A stretch of DNA of 48,344 nt from Flavobacteriaceae bacterium (GTDB lineage: Bacteria; Bacteroidota; Bacteroidia; Flavobacteriales; Flavobacteriaceae). The notes beneath the pieces are model-generated. The model was given only the letters and a program-made list of their open reading frames with translations. It was not told the origin of the DNA and ran no database searches. Location of the stretch: positions 1 through 48,344 of the forward strand of contig JADZFW010000041.1 of NCBI GenBank assembly GCA_020854235.1, read 5' to 3'. Positions 18,501 to 26,385 of this stretch are shown here, one piece after another; the stretch's first letter is position 1; every line of letters begins with the position of its first letter. The position numbers were made by a program, and so were the translations under genes.

Positions 18501-19396
18501 ACGATGGTTTTTCTGAAACCCTGACATTTGACACACAAGACTCTAAAATATTCAGAGGAAGAGCCAGTGTAACCAATGGACAGTTTCACATTGAATTTGT
18601 AGCGCCACAAGACATTAGAATTGCTTATGGATATGGTAAATTGAGTTTTTATGCGCACAATGGTTCAACGGACCGAGGTGGTTACAATACAGACATTGTC
18701 ATCGGTGGAATAAATTATGATGCGGCAACAGACAATACCGGTCCAACTATTCGTTTATACATGAATGACACTTCATTTATCGATGGTGGCAACACCAATG
18801 AATCACCATTGTTAATGGCTTTTATGGAAGATGAAAACGGAATCAATACATCATTTTCATCTGTAGATCACGATATCACGGCTGTATTGGATGATGACCA
18901 GCAAAATCCTTATATATTAAACGATTATTACATCACTGATGTAGATGATTATACAAAGGGCAGTTTGGAGTACAGATTACGAGATTTGTCGATAGGTTCA
19001 CATGTCATTCAACTAAAAGCTTATGACACATACAATAATCCAAGTGAGGCAACGTTACACTTTGTGGTTGTAGATGATGCTGAGTTGATTTTGGAACATG
19101 TATTGAATTATCCCAATCCTTTTGTCAATTATACTGAGTTTTGGTTTAGTCACAACAAGCCCAATGAGGCATTGGAAGTACAGGTTCAGATTTATACCGT
19201 TTCCGGTAAATTGGTCAAAACCATCAATCAAAACATTCAGAGTTCGGGGAGTCTTTCAAGAGATATTACTTGGGACGGATTGGATGATTTTGGTCAAAAA
19301 ATAGGAAAAGGTGTGTATGTTTTCAAGCTCAGCGTATCGGCTCCCAATTCGGATTTAAAAGCAGAAAAATTTGAAAAGTTGGTTATACTTCAATAA
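15560..19396 (+). CDS. porU: T9SS sortase PorU (C25 gingipain-family peptidase)
   Basis: PorU sits at the cell surface and removes the C-terminal sorting domain of T9SS cargo, attaching some of it to lipopolysaccharide. The 1278-residue product has a signal peptide (about residues 1-29, ending FAQ), a long N-terminal propeptide-like beta region, and a C25 caspase-like domain. The catalytic dyad is visible as His788 in DYFGHGGEDG and Cys822 in VISCEFARFD. The C-terminus has an FlgD-like beta domain (VQIYTVSGKLVKTI, WDGLDDFGQKIGKGVYVFKL). The spacing of His and Cys (34) is close to that in known PorU. It is divergent from gldJ and followed by porV 98 bp downstream, the conserved order. Two ATGs close together (15560, 15566) make the exact start uncertain by two codons. 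Confidence 0.96.
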   Translation: MIMSDKFLFTKYHVLILICLALAPSIFAQETLNKKFQLQWLKPQKITLNAGKTISLPLINTAHIDTERLIPFYFTQWEVPLNMEIQNFELRNIVYENISSVDLLDINPESIPTIPEVKLDAVSTRQISEAFLTVIPLVKDGNQFKKMISFEVYYTLENTNHKGKEIKSTNNSVLATGTWYKIAVDTSGVYKLDRSFLNDLGIKTNQINPQNIQIFGNGGALLPYRIGDFRHDDLQENAIYIEGEEDGEFDSGDFILFYAKGPESWKHNNTTESLSHVRNIYDDKAYYFIHVGSSPGKRIQNASLVEGSPVLTLQNFDDYWVYEKDTRNLFAAGQQWLGESFDIQNQRTFTHTFPNLDTSIPIRVKVVAAGISSSNTSFQLAVNGSNLSNFNINSVSGHTLAMNGQTQASTTVGNEQISLSLQFNNGGNSSAKAYLDYIEIIGKRNLIVGNKQFVFRNFATLNTTGIINFQIQNATNIFKLWDVTDPINVSNISNQGTGGSYTFNTLGGQLKEFVIVNSQDYYTPSRPSDYRVQNQNLHGLSDVDYLIITDESFTDEAETLAQYHRSQSGLTVEIIPLHQIYNEFGSGSKDITAIRDFVRHVYLNSPLRLKYILLYGDASFDFKNISNQTASVVPAFESINSFDMTSSFVTDDFYGIVSDMNEGDLDGYFSQTQDVAVSRIPFNTAQEAQAINAKLLNYFHSNSLGDWRNEVLMIADDSDAYSDETLQISQESLADNVKLNKPLVNVKKLWMDAYVQEVTAGGSRYPQVNNEINNQIEKGVLLIDYFGHGGEDGLSAERIIETGQIENWANMDNLNLLTVISCEFARFDNPYRPNTAGELVIRNPNGSAAHEIATAREVFINIGQYFNHNLVPRLLEYTDNSFSISDHLRMSKNSSISSKQRYFIFSFGDPAMKLALPKPDVRLTHMNGTPVTQSLDTIKALSHISFDGIVTLSNGNIDSNFNGEVYLTVFDKPMDRQTLNNDGFSETLTFDTQDSKIFRGRASVTNGQFHIEFVAPQDIRIAYGYGKLSFYAHNGSTDRGGYNTDIVIGGINYDAATDNTGPTIRLYMNDTSFIDGGNTNESPLLMAFMEDENGINTSFSSVDHDITAVLDDDQQNPYILNDYYITDVDDYTKGSLEYRLRDLSIGSHVIQLKAYDTYNNPSEATLHFVVVDDAELILEHVLNYPNPFVNYTEFWFSHNKPNEALEVQVQIYTVSGKLVKTINQNIQSSGSLSRDITWDGLDDFGQKIGKGVYVFKLSVSAPNSDLKAEKFEKLVILQ

Positions 19397-19494
19397 TTTT
19401 ACAGATATTTGAAACCCGAAATGTTTTTTAAATTCATTTTTTGATTTTTATATAACGACAAAACAGATTTTAATATATTCCCAAAAGAAGTTTT

Positions 19495-20619
19495 ATGTAC
19501 ACTAAAATACTTGTATTTACATTATTCTTATTTACCATATACAACCCCATTTTAGCACAAGAAGAGGATGAAATCAATGCCATCACGACTGCTGCTCCGT
19601 TTTTAATGATTACGCCCGATGGTAGAGCCGGAGGCATGGGTGATGTAGGCGTTGCCACCAGTCCTGATTTCAACAATCAACATCACAATCCAGCCAAAGC
19701 AGCATTCAATCAATCTTCATTATCAATTGGGGTTAACTTTACCCCTTGGATGAACAAATTGGTCAATGACGTCTATTTAGGTGGTATTTCTGCAACAGGA
19801 TTGATAGATGAAAAAAGTGCTTGGAGTGCAAGTTTTAAGTATTTTACTTTGGGTGAAATCAATTTGACTGATTACGATGGAAATGAAATTGGCATTGAAA
19901 AGCCCAATGAAATGGCCTTAGATGGAACTTACGCTTTGAAACTGAGTGAAGGATTTGCCATGGGTGTAACAATGAGATACATTCGATCTGACTTTGCTTT
20001 AAAAGTACAAGATTCTGAATTGAAAACTGTCAATACATTTAGTGTAGATATTTCAGGTTACTATGAATCCATGGAAGATAATTATGGGGATTTTAATGGC
20101 GTTTTTAGAGGTGGATTCAACATTTCAAACATTGGTCCCAAAGTATCTTATGTTGATGGTGGAAGAGAAAACTTTCTGCCTACCAATTTAAAATTGGGTG
20201 CCGGATTTGATTTTATATTTGATGATTTCAACAAAGTCAATCTAACCCTTGAAACCAATAAACTGTTAGTTCCTACACCCAATCCTGATAAAGATGATTC
20301 AGCAATAGGATTTGTGGAAGGCATGTTTTCCTCTTTTGGAGATGCTCCAGGCGGGTTTTCTGAAGAACTCAAAGAATTCACTTGGCAAGTTGGAACTGAA
20401 TACCTGTACAATGAAGCATTTGCTTTGCGTGCCGGTTATTTTCATGAAAGTAAAATGAAAGGTGCACGTCAGTTTTTCACATTAGGAGCCGGATTCAAAT
20501 TCAAAGCGACTCATATTGATGTTTCTTACTTATTTAATGCATCCGACATCAACAATCCATTAGAGAACACCTTGCGATTTTCATTAGGATTTAATTTAGG
20601 TGAAAACTTTGGTTATTAG
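19495..20619 (+). CDS. porV: T9SS outer-membrane protein PorV (LptO)
   Basis: PorV is a FadL-like 14-stranded beta barrel that shuttles cargo to PorU and binds the translocon plug complex. The 374-residue product has a signal peptide (about residues 1-22, ending ILAQ). The PorV N-terminal signature follows: TTAAPFLMITPDGRAGGMGD, VGVATSPDFNNQHHNPAKAA. Alternating beta strands follow to a C-terminal strand ending LRFSLGFNLGENFGY with aromatic residues suited to BAM recognition. Its position right after porU and before cdd matches the flavobacterial arrangement. Confidence 0.95.
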   Translation: MYTKILVFTLFLFTIYNPILAQEEDEINAITTAAPFLMITPDGRAGGMGDVGVATSPDFNNQHHNPAKAAFNQSSLSIGVNFTPWMNKLVNDVYLGGISATGLIDEKSAWSASFKYFTLGEINLTDYDGNEIGIEKPNEMALDGTYALKLSEGFAMGVTMRYIRSDFALKVQDSELKTVNTFSVDISGYYESMEDNYGDFNGVFRGGFNISNIGPKVSYVDGGRENFLPTNLKLGAGFDFIFDDFNKVNLTLETNKLLVPTPNPDKDDSAIGFVEGMFSSFGDAPGGFSEELKEFTWQVGTEYLYNEAFALRAGYFHESKMKGARQFFTLGAGFKFKATHIDVSYLFNASDINNPLENTLRFSLGFNLGENFGY

Positions 20620-20662
20620 CCAAAAATAGGGCTTTGCACAACATTTATTCGACAATAGTTTG

Positions 20663-20670
20663 TATCTTTG
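20663..20670 (+). promoter_or_regulatory. Bacteroidota-type -7 box (TATCTTTG) upstream of cdd
   Basis: Exact match to TAnnTTTG, 57 nt before the GTG start of cdd. It suggests cdd has its own promoter rather than depending on porU-porV. Confidence 0.5.
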
Positions 20671-20727
20671 CCATCCGCTATTTAGCAAAATATGTTAGAT
20701 AGGCTAAGCTCATAAACATTTAGTATA

Positions 20728-21210
20728 GTGGAAAACAAAACTATTCAAACGCAGTTTACCCTTTATCCATCTATTGCAGAACTTTCTACAGAAGATTTAC
20801 ATTTGATGAAGGCTGCTCAAAAAGCCATTCTGAATGCCTATGCACCTTATTCAAATTTTCAGGTAGGTGCTGCACTATTGTTGGAAAACGGAACGATAGT
20901 AACAGGAAACAACCAAGAAAATGCTGCCTATCCATCGGGAATGTGCGCTGAAAGAGTTGCCATTTGGAATGCCTCTTCTCAATTTCCCGGTATGGTTATT
21001 AAGAAAATTGCGATTACGGTCAAATCAAAACTCAAACAAGTAAACAAACCCGTTTCTCCATGTGGAGCTTGTAGACAAACGCTATTGGAATACGAGGTCA
21101 ATCAAAAAGCACCTATCGAAGTATTTTTTACAGGTGAAGTTGGCGTCGTAATCAAAGCAAATTCATTACAAGATTTATTGCCTTTTGCATTTGATCAATC
21201 GTTTTTATAG
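20728..21210 (+). CDS. cdd: Cytidine deaminase
   Basis: Cdd converts cytidine or deoxycytidine to uridine or deoxyuridine in pyrimidine salvage. The 160-residue product has the tetrameric-type zinc site: Cys73-Ala-Glu75 (MCAERVAIW) with the catalytic glutamate, and Cys112/Cys115 in PCGACRQ. The substrate loop PYSNFQVGAALL and NQENAAYPSG are also present. The start is a GTG (VENKTIQTQF, read as Met); the next in-frame ATG at about 20806 would remove the first helix. Cdd next to porV is a conserved flavobacterial neighbourhood with no known functional link. Confidence 0.95.
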   Translation: MENKTIQTQFTLYPSIAELSTEDLHLMKAAQKAILNAYAPYSNFQVGAALLLENGTIVTGNNQENAAYPSGMCAERVAIWNASSQFPGMVIKKIAITVKSKLKQVNKPVSPCGACRQTLLEYEVNQKAPIEVFFTGEVGVVIKANSLQDLLPFAFDQSFL

Positions 21211-21287
21211 GACGATTCGTTATTATTAGGATAATGAAGAAGGTAGGGAAAGAGTCTTTCATTAATTTACATGCCAACTAACATATC

Positions 21288-22271
21288 ATGGGATTGCATC
21301 ATCAAAATCATATCGACATCGATTTTGTTTTTACATGGGTAAATGGCAATGATCCTATACATCAGGAAAAAATCAACACTTATATAGATCCTGATAAAAA
21401 GAAGAACAAAAAATCCAATGATGCACGATTCAAGCAAGTCAATGAAATTGAATTTGCAGTGCGTTCCATTTTAAAAAATGCGCCATTTGTTCGAACCATT
21501 TTTATTGTAACGGATCAACAAACTCCTGACTTTTTGAAAAATCCGGATTTACAAAATATCGAAAGATATAAAAAAGTAAAAATTGTAGATCATACGGAAA
21601 TCTTTAGGGATTATGAAAAATACTTACCAACTTTTAATGCACGTTCTATTGAAACTTTTCTGTATAGAATCCCAGATTTAGCTGAACATTTTATCTATAT
21701 CAATGATGACTTTTTCATACTAAATCCGGTAAAACCTGAAGATTTTTTTCAAAACGGATTTCCGGTTTTAAGGGGAAAATGGTTGAAATTTGAAGAAAAT
21801 CTCATCTACAAGAAAATACTCCATTTTTTCCATTTCAAAATGGAGCATCCAGACAGAGCCGGACATAAGATAGCACAACAAACTGCAGCTAAAATAGTAG
21901 GTTTTAAAAAGTATTACAAGTTTCACCATACACCGCATCCCATGCGGAAATCAACTTTTGAAAACTTTTCAAAACTTCATCCTGAAAGTGAATTGAATAA
22001 TATTCAGCACAAATTTAGAAGTATACTTCAATTCACACCTCAAGGATTGGCCAATCATCTTGAAATAGCACAAAAAACTTGTGTTTTAAAATCCAATTAT
22101 CAATTGGTTTATTTCGGTTCGTATGACAAACCACTTTGGTTTCTACAAATGAGATTGAGATTGCTGAGTAGCATAAAAAGTAGGTTATTTCTCAACATGC
22201 AAAATTTGAGTGCATGTCCCGATACCAAACTTCAATTTCTATTACAATGGTTGCGACAAAGATTTGATTGA
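21288..22271 (+). CDS. Stealth-family sugar-phosphate transferase
   Basis: Stealth proteins transfer hexose-1-phosphate groups in capsule and exopolysaccharide synthesis and are related to the eukaryotic GlcNAc-1-phosphotransferase. The 327-residue product shows CR1 (IDFVFTWVNGNDP, about residues 10-22), CR2 (DARFKQVNEIEFAVRSILKN, then FVRTIFIVTDQQTP, VKIVDHTEIF, FNARSIETFLYRIPDLAEHF, IYINDDFFI) and a CR3-like segment (HHTPHPMRKSTFENF). The DD pair in NDDFF is the expected catalytic/metal site. No membrane helix is evident. It stands alone between cdd and a glutamine-synthetase-like gene rather than in a capsule cluster, so the polymer it acts on is unknown. Confidence 0.88.
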   Translation: MGLHHQNHIDIDFVFTWVNGNDPIHQEKINTYIDPDKKKNKKSNDARFKQVNEIEFAVRSILKNAPFVRTIFIVTDQQTPDFLKNPDLQNIERYKKVKIVDHTEIFRDYEKYLPTFNARSIETFLYRIPDLAEHFIYINDDFFILNPVKPEDFFQNGFPVLRGKWLKFEENLIYKKILHFFHFKMEHPDRAGHKIAQQTAAKIVGFKKYYKFHHTPHPMRKSTFENFSKLHPESELNNIQHKFRSILQFTPQGLANHLEIAQKTCVLKSNYQLVYFGSYDKPLWFLQMRLRLLSSIKSRLFLNMQNLSACPDTKLQFLLQWLRQRFD

Positions 22272-22322
22272 AAACCAACCAAAAAGTATAGGTAGGATAG
22301 GTTTCAAACTGTTAATTTGTCG

Positions 22323-22330
22323 TAAATTTG
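22323..22330 (+). promoter_or_regulatory. Bacteroidota-type -7 box (TAAATTTG)
   Basis: Exact TAnnTTTG match 30 nt upstream of the glutamine-synthetase-like ATG. No clear -33 TTTG. Confidence 0.4.
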
Positions 22331-22360
22331 AGGCATTCAAATTAAATCAAACTTCAATTT

Positions 22361-23872
22361 ATGGGTAGCAACAATTTTGAACTCAGTCCCAATGTATTAG
22401 AAAAATATTTGCAAAAAGAATCCAAACATTTCACCAAAAAAGACCTTATTGATTTTGTCATTGGTAATGACATTGAAATGGTTAATTTTCGATATGTAGC
22501 CGAAGATGGTCGATTGAAAACCTTGAACTTTGTCATCAATAGTGAAGCTTATTTAGATCAAATTTTAACAACCGGAGAACGCGTAGATGGTTCCAGTTTG
22601 TTTAGTTTTATTGAAGCCAGTTCGAGCGATTTATACGTTGTTCCACGCTACCAAACAGCCTTTGTCAATCCATTTGAAGAAGTCCCTTGTTTGGATATTT
22701 TATGTTCCTATTACAATAGTGAAGGGAAGCCATTGGAATCTTCACCCGAATATATTTTGCGTAAAGCCAATCAAATATTCACTCAAAAAACCGGCATGAC
22801 ATTTAAAGCTTTGGGAGAATTGGAATATTACATCATTGCCCCCAAAGAAGAAAATAAGACCTTTCCCGCCATTGATCAACGTGGCTATCACGCCTCAGAA
22901 CCATTTACGAGTTATGAATTTATCCGTAAAGAAGCCATGCGATTGATAGCGGCCAGTGGCGGTAAAATCAAATACGGACATTCGGAAGTAGGTCATTTTT
23001 CGGATGACAAATATTTTTACGAACAACACGAAATTGAGTTTTTACCTTGTGATGCAGAATCGGCTGCGCAACAATTGGTCATTGCCAAGTGGATTTTGAG
23101 AAAAGTGTGCAATGAATATGGCGTAAAAGTGAGTTTTGCTCCCAAAATTTCGGTAGGTAAAGCAGGAAGTGGTTTACACATCCACATGTTACTCGAAAAA
23201 GACGGACGCAATATCATGGTACATCAAAACGAGCTCAGTGATGTAGCCAAAAAAATGATTGCCGGTATATTGGACATGGCCGATGCATTGACCGCTTTTG
23301 GCAATACTATTCCTACCTCCTACTTGCGTTTGGTTCCCTATCAAGAAGCGCCCACCAATATTTGTTGGGGAGATCGCAACAGAAGTGTTTTGATAAGAGT
23401 ACCATTGGGTTGGAGAGGAGATTTAAACATGATAGAGGATGCCAATCCGCAAATAAAGGCTGAGCAAAAAACAGAGATTAGTAAGCAAACCGTAGAAATC
23501 AGGAGTGGTGATGGATCGGCAGATATATTCTTGTATATGGCTTCTTTGGTAGTCGCTACCTTACATGGATTGGAGATGGAAGATTCACTCCAATTGGCTG
23601 AAAAACTCTATGTCAATGTAAACATTTTCCACAATGAAAATAAAAATAGGTTATCGGAATTGAAAGGATTACCGGTTTCCTGTTATGAATCGGCGTTGGC
23701 ATTGGAACATAAAAGAGCTTTATTTGAAAAGAATGAGATTTTCCCAAAAGGACTTATCGACAACAGTATTGCCAAACTGAGATCCTACAATGATGACAAA
23801 CTAAGCGAGCGATTGTATGGCAAGCACGAAGAGATATACAAATTGGTCATGGAACATTTGCATTGTATGTAA
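22361..23872 (+). CDS. Glutamine synthetase family protein (type I-like, divergent)
   Basis: The 503-residue product has the short N-terminal beta-grasp region (about residues 30-115) and a GS catalytic domain. Expected active-site words are present: ELEYYI, SEVGHF with EQHEIEF, GSGLHIHML, SYLRLVPYQEAP, NRSVLIRVPLG and EIRSGDGSADIFLYMASL. It could make glutamine from glutamate and ammonia, or act as another gamma-glutamyl ligase. Two features differ from classical GlnA: the segment between the two metal glutamates (SEVGHFSDDKYFYEQHEIEF) is longer than the usual EVA..GQ.E, and the adenylylation loop NLYDLPPE is replaced by LYVNVNIFHNENKNR. It is followed by a strong terminator and seems monocistronic. 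Confidence 0.85.
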   Translation: MGSNNFELSPNVLEKYLQKESKHFTKKDLIDFVIGNDIEMVNFRYVAEDGRLKTLNFVINSEAYLDQILTTGERVDGSSLFSFIEASSSDLYVVPRYQTAFVNPFEEVPCLDILCSYYNSEGKPLESSPEYILRKANQIFTQKTGMTFKALGELEYYIIAPKEENKTFPAIDQRGYHASEPFTSYEFIRKEAMRLIAASGGKIKYGHSEVGHFSDDKYFYEQHEIEFLPCDAESAAQQLVIAKWILRKVCNEYGVKVSFAPKISVGKAGSGLHIHMLLEKDGRNIMVHQNELSDVAKKMIAGILDMADALTAFGNTIPTSYLRLVPYQEAPTNICWGDRNRSVLIRVPLGWRGDLNMIEDANPQIKAEQKTEISKQTVEIRSGDGSADIFLYMASLVVATLHGLEMEDSLQLAEKLYVNVNIFHNENKNRLSELKGLPVSCYESALALEHKRALFEKNEIFPKGLIDNSIAKLRSYNDDKLSERLYGKHEEIYKLVMEHLHCM

Positions 23873-23900
23873 TATGCAATAATCTATTGTTTTTAAATAA

Positions 23901-23938
23901 AAAGGCTGTACAAATTTAACTTGTACAGCCTTTTTTTT
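23901..23938. terminator. Bidirectional terminator
   Basis: A perfect 10-bp stem GGCTGTACAA/TTGTACAGCC with a 7-base loop, A-rich on the left and eight T on the right, between convergent genes. Confidence 0.85.
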
Positions 23939-23963
23939 AAGTAGTGAGTTGTTTGTCAATATA

Positions 23964-24854
23964 CTATTGGCAAAGTGCTTTTAAAGTAGATTCGATTTCG
24001 CCGGGTGTACTCATGATTTTCATAAATGTTCCCATGGTGAGATCGGGCCAATGGAGTGCAATTCTAAAACGACCGTGTAGCATGGTAGCTTGCTTGTCTT
24101 GCAGAATAATTTCATAGGGCAAAGCGGCAATATGTTCCTCACCGATTATGGGTAAAAAATGTTCCTCACCGGTTTTATAATCCAACAATCCCACCCCAAA
24201 TACGGCTACTTTCTCGGTTTTAAAAACTTGCTTGTAGATAAATTTTGTATTGCCTTTACCTGCATTTAAATTACTTTCGATAATTCTCACTCCATCGTCA
24301 AAAGACGCAAATGTTTTTAAAACGACTTTATCTTCAAATTTTGGCATTAAAGCTTTATATCGATAATTTCTCAATTCGGAAATCTTAATAGATCCCCCGA
24401 AAGGTCTATTTTCGCTACCCAAGGCAGACAATGCTCTTTCTACATCTTCGGCTACGATATTTAATTCGTCTTCATATTTGGGAAAATCATCTCGCAAATA
24501 AGCATTAAACAAGTAAAGTGGATTGAGATAAGTAATGGTCGTTCCGGAGGAAGTCGTTTTAAAAGCCACTTTCAAGGCTGATGCCAACGCCCCTCTATCT
24601 TTAACCTTGAGTGTAGTTGACTGTAAATCATCACGGGTAAAAACCAACACTCTGAGCGTAGATTTACCTTCCGGGTTGTAGTTTCCAATCAATTTAAAAC
24701 CCTCATTTTCAAGAGCAGTTTGAACAACGGTATAAGTAACGTTTAAATTATTTTTATAAACGCCAACTTTAATATAGGGAGATAATTCCTGGGAAAACAA
24801 TACAGAACAGGAAAAACTCAACAAAACTGTAAAAAGGATTGCAACTTGTTTCAT
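23964..24854 (-). CDS. Exported protein of unknown function, weakly DUF302-like
   Basis: The 296-residue product has a signal peptide (MKQVAILFTVLLSFSCSVLFSQ). A mature part of mixed alpha/beta composition follows. The first half (VVQTALENEGFKLIGNYNPE ... ITYLNPLYLFNAYLRDDFPK) recalls the pattern of DUF302 domains, and the C-terminus (LHWPDLTMGTFMKIMSTPGE) may pack with it; this resemblance is weak. There is a Cys at the penultimate residue. An alternative lipoprotein reading (SFSC at residues 13-16) is possible but the FSQ cleavage site looks better. No functional partner is adjacent. Not recognised with confidence. Confidence 0.75.
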   Translation of the reverse strand: MKQVAILFTVLLSFSCSVLFSQELSPYIKVGVYKNNLNVTYTVVQTALENEGFKLIGNYNPEGKSTLRVLVFTRDDLQSTTLKVKDRGALASALKVAFKTTSSGTTITYLNPLYLFNAYLRDDFPKYEDELNIVAEDVERALSALGSENRPFGGSIKISELRNYRYKALMPKFEDKVVLKTFASFDDGVRIIESNLNAGKGNTKFIYKQVFKTEKVAVFGVGLLDYKTGEEHFLPIIGEEHIAALPYEIILQDKQATMLHGRFRIALHWPDLTMGTFMKIMSTPGEIESTLKALCQ

Positions 24855-25035
24855 AATTATACATAATATAGGATATTTTACCAGAAGAAAGTAAAATATT
24901 GGATTAATATAAGGATTCTAGAAAGAATTCCTATTTTGGGAAATACTTTGTAAATTTAATACAAAAACAGAACATACACAATTGATATATATCAGTTTAT
25001 TGAAATTTTTACCATATTTTTTATTCAACTTTAAG

Positions 25036-25043
25036 TATCTTTG
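25036..25043 (+). promoter_or_regulatory. Bacteroidota-type -7 box (TATCTTTG)
   Basis: Exact TAnnTTTG match 30 nt upstream of the acetyltransferase ATG at 25074. Confidence 0.5.
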
Positions 25044-25073
25044 AACCAAACTGTCATCCCTAAAATTATAAAT

Positions 25074-25568
25074 ATGAACTTTACTTTGAGGCCTATTGAA
25101 AAAAGAGATAATGCTGCCCTTGCACAATTGATTAGAGGTGTATTTGAAGAACATGATGCCCCAACGGAAGGGACTGTTTATACCGATCCCACAACAGATG
25201 ATTTATTTGGGCTTTTTAAAGAAGCGTCATCTCATTTATGGGTTGCGCTTGTGGATGACCAAATTGTAGGTTGTTGTGGCATTTATCCAACGGCAGGTTT
25301 ACCGGAGCAATGCATTGAATTGGTCAAATTTTACATAACTAAAAATGCTCGGGGTTTGGGAATTGGCAAGGCTTTGATGGGAGCGTGCACTGAAATGGCT
25401 ATTGCTTCAGGATACACCCAAATGTATATTGAAAGTTTGCCTGTATTTTCAAAAGCTGTTCGTATTTATGAACAACAAGGTTTCTTTATCCTTGATAAAC
25501 CTTTGGGACAAACGGGACACAGTGGGTGTAACATTTGGATGTTGAAAAACTTGGATCCAAAAGAATAG
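25074..25568 (+). CDS. GNAT-family N-acetyltransferase
   Basis: The 164-residue product starts MNFTLRPIEKRDNAALAQLI, the typical first strand and helix of GNAT enzymes. The acetyl-CoA pyrophosphate loop is ARGLGIGKALMGACTEMAIA (R-G-x-G-x-G-K), followed by MYIESLPVFSKAVRIYEQQGF, the usual closing strand and helix. It transfers an acetyl group from acetyl-CoA to an unidentified amine. The frame opens 11 codons upstream, but that start would lie on top of the -7 box, so 25074 is chosen. No neighbour points to the substrate. Confidence 0.88.
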   Translation: MNFTLRPIEKRDNAALAQLIRGVFEEHDAPTEGTVYTDPTTDDLFGLFKEASSHLWVALVDDQIVGCCGIYPTAGLPEQCIELVKFYITKNARGLGIGKALMGACTEMAIASGYTQMYIESLPVFSKAVRIYEQQGFFILDKPLGQTGHSGCNIWMLKNLDPKE

Positions 25569-25682
25569 CGCTCGTTTTCAATTGATACTCATTTGTTTCA
25601 ATAAGAAACTCTCCATAAGCATTTGAATTGAGATTAAACATAAATGAATCACAAAAATGTGATGCTAAAAACTAAAAACCCC

Positions 25683-25690
25683 TAACTTTG
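25683..25690 (+). promoter_or_regulatory. Bacteroidota-type -7 box (TAACTTTG)
   Basis: Exact match 40 nt upstream of the SHOCT-protein ATG; a one-mismatch -33 element (TGTG, 25659-25662) lies 20 bp upstream, which is the right distance. Confidence 0.5.
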
Positions 25691-25730
25691 TATGAAACTT
25701 AAAATACAATCATTTTAAACCCAATCAACC

Positions 25731-26120
25731 ATGTCAAGAAAAGCTTATATCAAACCGACTAAACCCTCATTAATCGTAGGAATGATCGTAGTAGTATTCA
25801 TGTTTATTTTTGGAATCTTCTTTATTTCATTGCTCGTTGGAGAATCCGATAGTCATATTGGTATTGGGTTTTTGTCCATATGGCTTTTAGTTTTACTTTT
25901 AATTGGAGGATCATTTGCCTACAATTACATCAACTATGACAAAAATCCAGCTTCGAGTGTAGCTGAGGAAATTCAAATGGAAGATGGCAATACCCCTTTG
26001 GATACATCGATGCGATTTGATGAAAAATTGCGAAAATTGGATCAACTCAAAAATGAAAAACTACTATCAGAAGCAGAATATGAAGTCAAGCGCAAGGAAA
26101 TATTAGATCAAAAATGGTAG
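25731..26120 (+). CDS. Two-helix membrane protein with C-terminal SHOCT domain
   Basis: The 129-residue product has a short basic N-terminus, two membrane helices (about residues 15-37 and 46-66) and a C-terminal SHOCT motif: FDEKLRKLDQLKNEKLLSEA, EYEVKRKEIL. SHOCT is a short oligomerisation module found at the ends of many small membrane proteins. No catalytic residues are seen. It is followed by a possible 59-residue gene and dgkA, but a gap of 85 bp and no shared signals leave operon membership open. Confidence 0.8.
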   Translation: MSRKAYIKPTKPSLIVGMIVVVFMFIFGIFFISLLVGESDSHIGIGFLSIWLLVLLLIGGSFAYNYINYDKNPASSVAEEIQMEDGNTPLDTSMRFDEKLRKLDQLKNEKLLSEAEYEVKRKEILDQKW

Positions 26121-26205
26121 CTCGTATTTAGCCATTATTTATACGCCGTTTAGATGCTATTCATTGGGAATTAAACCTAATTCAATAGTTTAAACAGGTA
26201 CAAAA

Positions 26206-26385
26206 ATGCCTGAACAGTTGATTATTATACGCATTCAAGATGAAATAGCCATAAAATTAACATCATATCAACCGAGAATGATCAAATGGCTATTCCGTAT
26301 GACCTATAAAAAACAACTGCGAAGCACATCAGTGCACTCCATTAAAAAAATAATACAAAGTGAACTAATTAACTTAAATACATGA
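26206..26385 (+). CDS. Possible small basic protein translationally coupled to dgkA
   Basis: This is an ATG-started open frame of 59 codons (MPEQLIIIRIQDEIAIKLTS at the start, ending QSELINLNT). Its TGA overlaps the dgkA ATG as ATGA. The product would be strongly basic (many K and R in the second half) with no membrane helix or cysteine. The overlap and the fact that it fills the otherwise unexplained gap upstream of dgkA support it; no homologue is recognised and the frame is short enough to occur by chance. Confidence 0.35.
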   Translation: MPEQLIIIRIQDEIAIKLTSYQPRMIKWLFRMTYKKQLRSTSVHSIKKIIQSELINLNT

